Both the position numbers and the translations under genes were made by a program. Shown here one piece after another: positions 22,321 through 25,825 of a stretch of DNA of 25,825 nt (the first letter of the stretch is position 1; every line of letters begins with the position of its first letter). The notes beneath the pieces were generated by a model that worked only from the letters and a program-made list of their open reading frames with translations, was not told where the DNA came from and ran no database searches. Location: positions 1-25,825 of the forward strand of contig JAHAEW010000045.1 of the NCBI GenBank assembly GCA_018374635.1, read 5' to 3'. This DNA is from Clostridiales bacterium (lineage in GTDB: Bacteria; Bacillota; Clostridia; Oscillospirales; Oscillospiraceae).

Positions 22321-23031
22321 ATGTCATTGGCAGAAAAGATCCGGCAGGTACAGGACAACATTGCCGCCGCGGCCCGAGAGGCCGGGCGGGACCCGGGCGG
22401 GATCACCCTGGTGGCCGCTACCAAAGTTCAGACCTCCCAGACCATCCGGGAGGCCATCGCCGCCGGGGTGGGAGTGTGCGGGGAGAACCGGGTGCAGGAG
22501 ATGACCGCCCACCTGGCCGATAACGCCTATGAGGGGGCCAGACTCCATTTTATCGGCCATCTCCAGACCAACAAGGTCAAGTTTGTGGTGGGCCGTGTGG
22601 ATCTCATCGAGTCGGTGGGCTCCCAGCGCCTGCTGGAGGCCATCGAGCACCAGGCCGCCAAGCTGGGCGTGGTGCAGGATATTCTGCTGGAGGTCAACGT
22701 GGGCGGCGAGGAGAGCAAGAGCGGCGTGCGTGTGGAGGAGCTGCCCGCCCTGGCCGCCCGGGCGGCCGAGCTGCCCCATGTGCGCCTGCGCGGCCTGATG
22801 GCCATTCCGCCCGCAGCGCGGAAGGAGGGGGAAAACCGCCCGTTTTTTGCCCAAATGCGCCAGCTTTTTGTTGACATAAAGGGAAAAATGGACGATAATA
22901 AGTCTGTTATCGACTGCCTTTCCATGGGTATGAGCCGCGATTATGAGGACGCGGTGCGGGAAGGCGCCACGCTGGTCCGGGTGGGAACGGCCCTGTTCGG
23001 GCCCCGCCCGCCCATGGGACAGCCCGGGTGA
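22321..23031 (+). CDS. YggS family PLP homeostasis protein
   Basis: A 236-residue single-domain PLP protein (YggS/PLPBP), an alanine-racemase-like barrel without the C-terminal domain. The PLP lysine is Lys35 in LVAATKVQ. Family landmarks follow: GENRVQEM, HFIGHLQTNK, LLEVNVGGEESKSGV, RGLMAIPP, SMGMSRDYEDA and RVGTALFGPR. These proteins have no known enzyme activity but keep free PLP and some amino-acid pools in balance. ATG 22321 has AGAGGT 7 nt upstream and is preferred over GTG 22312. In Firmicutes this gene (ylmE) commonly stands next to sepF, as here. It is the intact-lysine counterpart to the lysine-less racemase-like protein at 11608. Confidence 0.94.
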   Translation: MSLAEKIRQVQDNIAAAAREAGRDPGGITLVAATKVQTSQTIREAIAAGVGVCGENRVQEMTAHLADNAYEGARLHFIGHLQTNKVKFVVGRVDLIESVGSQRLLEAIEHQAAKLGVVQDILLEVNVGGEESKSGVRVEELPALAARAAELPHVRLRGLMAIPPAARKEGENRPFFAQMRQLFVDIKGKMDDNKSVIDCLSMGMSRDYEDAVREGATLVRVGTALFGPRPPMGQPG

Positions 23032-23114
23032 ACCGGATGGAGGCGCAGGCCTCCGGCCGGACCGGTCCGCGGTCTGGATTGACCCAACGTATTGCCATGC
23101 AGGAGGGAACAAAC

Positions 23115-23588
23115 ATGGGATTTATTGATGATTTGAAGCGTCTGGCCCGCCCCTACGAGGATGAAGAGGACATGGACGGCTACGAGGACGACTTTGAAGA
23201 TACCGGCCGGAGCGACTTCAGCGAGCGCAAATCCGCCCCCAAGAAGGAGAGCGCCTCCTTCAACCTGGAGCCGGAGCGGCGCAGCAACAAGGTGGTCAAC
23301 ATCCACACCACGACCCAGCTCCAGGTGGTGCTGGTCAAGCCCGACCGGTTTGAGAACGCCGCCGAGATCGCCGACCACCTGCGGGAGAAGCGCACGGTGG
23401 TGCTCAATCTGGAGCAGACCAACAAGGACATCGCCCGGCGCCTGCTGGACTTCCTCTCCGGCGTGGCCTACGCCAACGAGGGCAAGATCAAGAAGGTCGC
23501 CCTGTCCACCTACATCATCACCCCGTACAATGTGGATATTTTAGGAGACCTGATCGACGAGCTGGAGAACAACGGGCTCTATTTCTAA
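23115..23588 (+). CDS. sepF: cell division protein SepF
   Basis: A 157-residue SepF. The N-terminus (MGFIDDLKRL) is the amphipathic membrane-binding helix, followed by an acidic, variable linker (about 14-65). The SepF core covers about 68-157, with VVLVKPDRFENAAEIADHL, TVVLNLEQTNKDIARRLLDFLSG and a C-terminal end in TYIITPYNVDIL. SepF rings bind FtsZ tails and tie the Z-ring to the membrane. ATG 23115 has AGGAGG 8 nt upstream; the upstream frame back to 23028 overlaps yggS and lacks a site. It lies between yggS and divIVA; the ylmG and ylmH genes usual in Bacillus are absent between them. Confidence 0.95.
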   Translation: MGFIDDLKRLARPYEDEEDMDGYEDDFEDTGRSDFSERKSAPKKESASFNLEPERRSNKVVNIHTTTQLQVVLVKPDRFENAAEIADHLREKRTVVLNLEQTNKDIARRLLDFLSGVAYANEGKIKKVALSTYIITPYNVDILGDLIDELENNGLYF

Positions 23589-23657
23589 ACGGGCCGCTGG
23601 GGGGGCCGTCTCCCCGGAAAACGAGAGAAGCAATAAGAGAAATGGGGTATTGGAATT

Positions 23658-24425
23658 ATGATGACGCCTCAGGAAGTCTCCGAGCACGCCTTTGCCAAGG
23701 CTTCGTTCGGAGGTTACAACATGGCCATGGTGGACGAGTTCCTGGACGTGCTCACCGAGGACTATACCGCGCTCTATAAGGAAAACGCCGTGCTCAAGAG
23801 CAAGATGAAGGTCTTGGTGGATAAGGTGGAGGAATACCGCTCGACGGAGGAGGCCATGCGCAAGGCCCTGCTCACCGCCCAGCGGATGGCCGATGAGATG
23901 GTGGCCGAGGCCGAGGCCAAGAAAAACGAGCTGCTCCAGAATGTGGAGGCCGACGCCAAGACCCGCCGCATCCAGCTCCAGCAGGAGCTGGCCAATGAGG
24001 AGGCCCGGCTGAGCGCCGCCCGGCAGGCCACCGCCGAGTATGTGGGCAGGCTCAAGGAGCTCTACCAGCATGAGATGGACTACCTCAACGGACTGGGCAG
24101 GCTCACCGCCGCCGCGCCCAAGGCTGACCCGGTGAGCGAGACCGCCCAGGCTATCGGGCACGCGGTGGAGCAGTCCGTCCGCGAGGAGGAGGAGAAGGTC
24201 ACCGTCGCGGTCCCCGTGGAGGACAAGCAGGACGGCGGCCTGTACGCCGAGCTCATGGAGCTGAACATGAACCCCGCCGAGGGGGAGCGCCACAAGCGCC
24301 CCATCTGCCAGCCCATCGAGACCCCCGCGCCCGCCCCGGACGAGAGCGAGGAGGACGACACCGCCCCCACCCGACGCATCGACTTTTCCAATCTCCAGTT
24401 CGGCAAGGACTACGAAATTAAGTAA
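23658..24425 (+). CDS. divIVA: DivIVA domain protein
   Basis: A 255-residue coiled-coil protein. Residues 1-60 hold the DivIVA membrane-curvature domain (MTPQEVSEHAFAKASFGGYN, then DEFLDVLTEDYTALYKENA). A long heptad coiled coil runs to about 150, then a less ordered, acidic and proline-rich tail ends in DFSNLQFGKDYEIK. DivIVA proteins gather at negatively curved membrane (poles, septum) and recruit division or sporulation factors. The start is ATG 23658 or 23661; neither has a strong Shine-Dalgarno, with only TGGA upstream. It is the last gene before the ileS promoter and T-box. Confidence 0.93.
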   Translation: MMTPQEVSEHAFAKASFGGYNMAMVDEFLDVLTEDYTALYKENAVLKSKMKVLVDKVEEYRSTEEAMRKALLTAQRMADEMVAEAEAKKNELLQNVEADAKTRRIQLQQELANEEARLSAARQATAEYVGRLKELYQHEMDYLNGLGRLTAAAPKADPVSETAQAIGHAVEQSVREEEEKVTVAVPVEDKQDGGLYAELMELNMNPAEGERHKRPICQPIETPAPAPDESEEDDTAPTRRIDFSNLQFGKDYEIK

Positions 24426-24432
24426 GCCCCTC

Positions 24433-24461
24433 TTGACAGAACCGGGAAAAGCGGATAAGAT
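24433..24461 (+). promoter_or_regulatory. promoter of T-box and ileS
   Basis: TTGACA (24433-24438) and TAAGAT (24456-24461) are separated by 17 bp. The expected transcript start is near 24468, about 350 nt before ileS, leaving room for the full leader. Confidence 0.8.
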
Positions 24462-24467
24462 AGTAAC

Positions 24468-24750
24468 ACTTTATAGGAAAAACGCGCAGATGAGGACCAG
24501 TAGCGCCGTATTTGCTGCCCAGAGAGCCGCCGTTTGGTGCAAGGCGGAGAGCGGTACGGCGGGAAGATCACCTCGGAGCGGCCCGCTGAAGGACAGTAAG
24601 CGGGGACGGCCGGCGGCCGTTATCCGCCCGCCCATGGGGGTATTGCGCCCGTGGGACCGAGGGGCCGCATTGTGCGGCAAGAAGAGTGGTACCGCAGAGG
24701 TTCAAAACGCCTTTGTCTCTTGAAATTCAGGAGACAGAGGCGTTTTTTGC
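24468..24750 (+). ncRNA. T-box leader, isoleucine-specific
   Basis: Stem I carries AGTA (24499-24502) and, on its 3' side, GAAG-ATC-ACC with the specifier ATC (24567-24569), an isoleucine codon. The AGAGAG and TTGGTGCAA stretches match the distal Stem I platform. The conserved T-box (AGAGTGGTACCGCAGAGG) lies at 24683-24700; its TGGT (24687-24690) would pair with an uncharged tRNA ending ACCA. The terminator follows. Uncharged tRNA-Ile should favour the antiterminator and so switch ileS on. This leader fills most of the 390-bp gap between divIVA and ileS. Confidence 0.93.
24704..24746 (+). terminator. T-box regulated terminator
   Basis: A 16-bp stem (24704-24719 with 24731-24746, one G-U pair) and an 11-nt loop end in a T-run. 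Its 5' arm starts just after the T-box sequence, the expected overlap for a switch between antiterminator and terminator. Confidence 0.9.
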
Positions 24751-24815
24751 TGTCTGGCGGACCGCCCGGGAGAGAACTGACCAATCAAATCTGACAATAA
24801 AAGGAGAAGTAACCC

Positions 24816-25825
24816 ATGGATTACAACCAGACCGTTCACCTGCCCCAGACCGACTTCCCCATGCGGGCGGGCCTGCCCAAGCGGGAGCCGGACATGCTCC
24901 GGGAGATGTACGACCACGACCTCTACCACAAGCTGATGAAGAAGAACGAGGGCAAGCCCGCCTTCGTCCTCCATGACGGCCCGCCCTACGCCAACGGCAA
25001 CATCCACATCGGCACCGCCCTCAACAAGATCCTCAAGGACATCATCGTCAAGCACCGCAACATGACCGGCTGGTGCGCCCCCTATGTCCCCGGCTGGGAC
25101 ACCCACGGCCTGCCCATCGAGTCGGCGGTGCTCAAGGACAAAAAGGTCAAGCGGGAGGAGATGACCACCGCCCAGTTCCGCACCAAGTGCCGGGAGTACG
25201 CCGAGAGCTACATCGAAAAGATGACCGGCCAGTTCCAGCGCCTGGGCGTGCTGGGCGAGTGGGAGAACCCCTATATCACCCTGCTGCCCGAGTTTGAGGC
25301 CAAGCAGATCGAGGTCTTTGGCAAGATGGCGGAGAAGGGCCTTATCTACAAGGGCATGAAGCCGGTGTACTGGTGTCCTAACGACCAGACCGCCCTGGCC
25401 GAGGCCGAGATCGAGTATGCCGACGACCCCTGCACCACCATCTTTGTGAAGTTCCCCGTCCGGGACGACAAGGGCAGGCTGGGCCGGTACGCCGACCTCT
25501 CCAAGCTCTACTTCGTGATCTGGACCACCACCCCCTGGACCATCCCCGGCAACTATGCCATCAGCCTGAACGCCGCGTTCGACTATGTCCTCCTCCAGAC
25601 GCCCGGCGGGGACGTGTACGTCCTGGCCAAGGACCTGGCCGAGAGCGTCTGCAAGGCCGCCCACATCGACTATGCGGCCTGCACGGTACTGGCCACCCTC
25701 AAGGGCAGCGAGTTTGAGCTCATGACCGCCAAGCACCCCCTCTTCGACCGGGAGAGCGTCATCCTCAACGGCGAGCATGTCACCCTGGACGCCGGCTCCG
25801 GCTGCGTCCACACCGCCCCCGGCTT
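24816..25825 (+). CDS. ileS: isoleucine-tRNA ligase, partial (5' end only)
   Basis: The first 336 codons are inside the window and the gene runs off the right edge; the full protein would be about 900-1,050 residues. It attaches isoleucine to tRNA-Ile. The class I signature region is DGPPYANGNIHIGTALNKIL (about 54-73), then the WCAPYVPGWDTHGLPIE stretch, the Rossmann domain, and the start of the editing domain with WTTTPWTIPGN near 233-243. In the HIGH motif the fourth residue is threonine (HIGT). ATG 24816 has AAGGAG 9 nt upstream. Expression is set by the isoleucine T-box leader. The KMSKS motif and any zinc site lie beyond the window. Confidence 0.96.
   Translation, partial: MDYNQTVHLPQTDFPMRAGLPKREPDMLREMYDHDLYHKLMKKNEGKPAFVLHDGPPYANGNIHIGTALNKILKDIIVKHRNMTGWCAPYVPGWDTHGLPIESAVLKDKKVKREEMTTAQFRTKCREYAESYIEKMTGQFQRLGVLGEWENPYITLLPEFEAKQIEVFGKMAEKGLIYKGMKPVYWCPNDQTALAEAEIEYADDPCTTIFVKFPVRDDKGRLGRYADLSKLYFVIWTTTPWTIPGNYAISLNAAFDYVLLQTPGGDVYVLAKDLAESVCKAAHIDYAACTVLATLKGSEFELMTAKHPLFDRESVILNGEHVTLDAGSGCVHTAPG

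Noticed and set aside
1..25825. tRNA, rRNA, CRISPR arrays, insertion sequences
   Set aside because: No cloverleaf gene, no regularly spaced repeats and no transposase or integrase reading frame was seen on either strand.

Overview
The window looks like chromosomal DNA from a GC-rich, low-oxygen member of the Bacillota, most likely Oscillospiraceae close to Flavonifractor, Lawsonibacter or Intestinimonas. This rests on strong Shine-Dalgarno sites (AGGAGG), SigA-type promoters, GC-rich third codon positions, an S-layer-homology protein, HemZ, a T-box leader on ileS, and the sepF-divIVA-ileS gene order of Firmicutes. The species assignment is inference. No rRNA, tRNA, CRISPR array, transposase or prophage structural gene was seen.

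Left part (1-7100): mostly single genes with their own signals. They are a secreted SLH protein (-), a DUF1294 membrane protein (+), an AEC permease (-) and an MsbA-like ABC exporter (+). These are separated by divergent promoters (TTGACA-18-TATACT for the exporter, TTTACA-18-TATAAT for the permease) and a bidirectional terminator. Next come a GNAT acetyltransferase (-) and a divergent MerR/GyrI-type regulator (+), followed by a YtaF/MntP-like membrane protein. The GNAT promoter has the 19-bp spacer with an internal dyad that is the signature of MerR-controlled promoters.

Centre (7100-12760): a six-gene leftward operon reads, in transcription order, alanine-racemase-like protein, dtd, an MBL hydrolase, hemZ, a uridine-kinase-family protein and an Mrp ATPase. 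It starts at a TTGACG-17-TATAAT promoter and ends at a bidirectional terminator at 7064-7096. The alanine-racemase-like protein has lost the PLP-binding lysine and the neighbouring tyrosine.

Right part (12790-25825): miaB, then a small lower-GC island (14250 to about 15160), then mutS, a CPBP protein, mutL, hfq, an HlyD-like adaptor, yggS, sepF, divIVA and a T-box-controlled ileS cut by the window edge. The island holds an 88-residue unknown protein (-) and two tandem 69-residue Xre regulators (+). Two near-identical operators (AGCTCC-N4-GGAGCT, centres 30 bp apart) each lie in the spacer of one of two overlapping divergent promoters. A 12-codon mini-ORF links the two regulator genes by overlapping stop and start codons, and two strong palindromes lie between the second regulator and mutS. 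This island is the best candidate in the window for an undescribed regulatory module.

Together the right-hand genes serve mismatch repair (MutS/MutL), tRNA modification and charging (MiaB, IleRS), RNA regulation (Hfq) and division-site assembly (SepF, DivIVA, with YggS and the HlyD-like protein in the positions flanking sepF).
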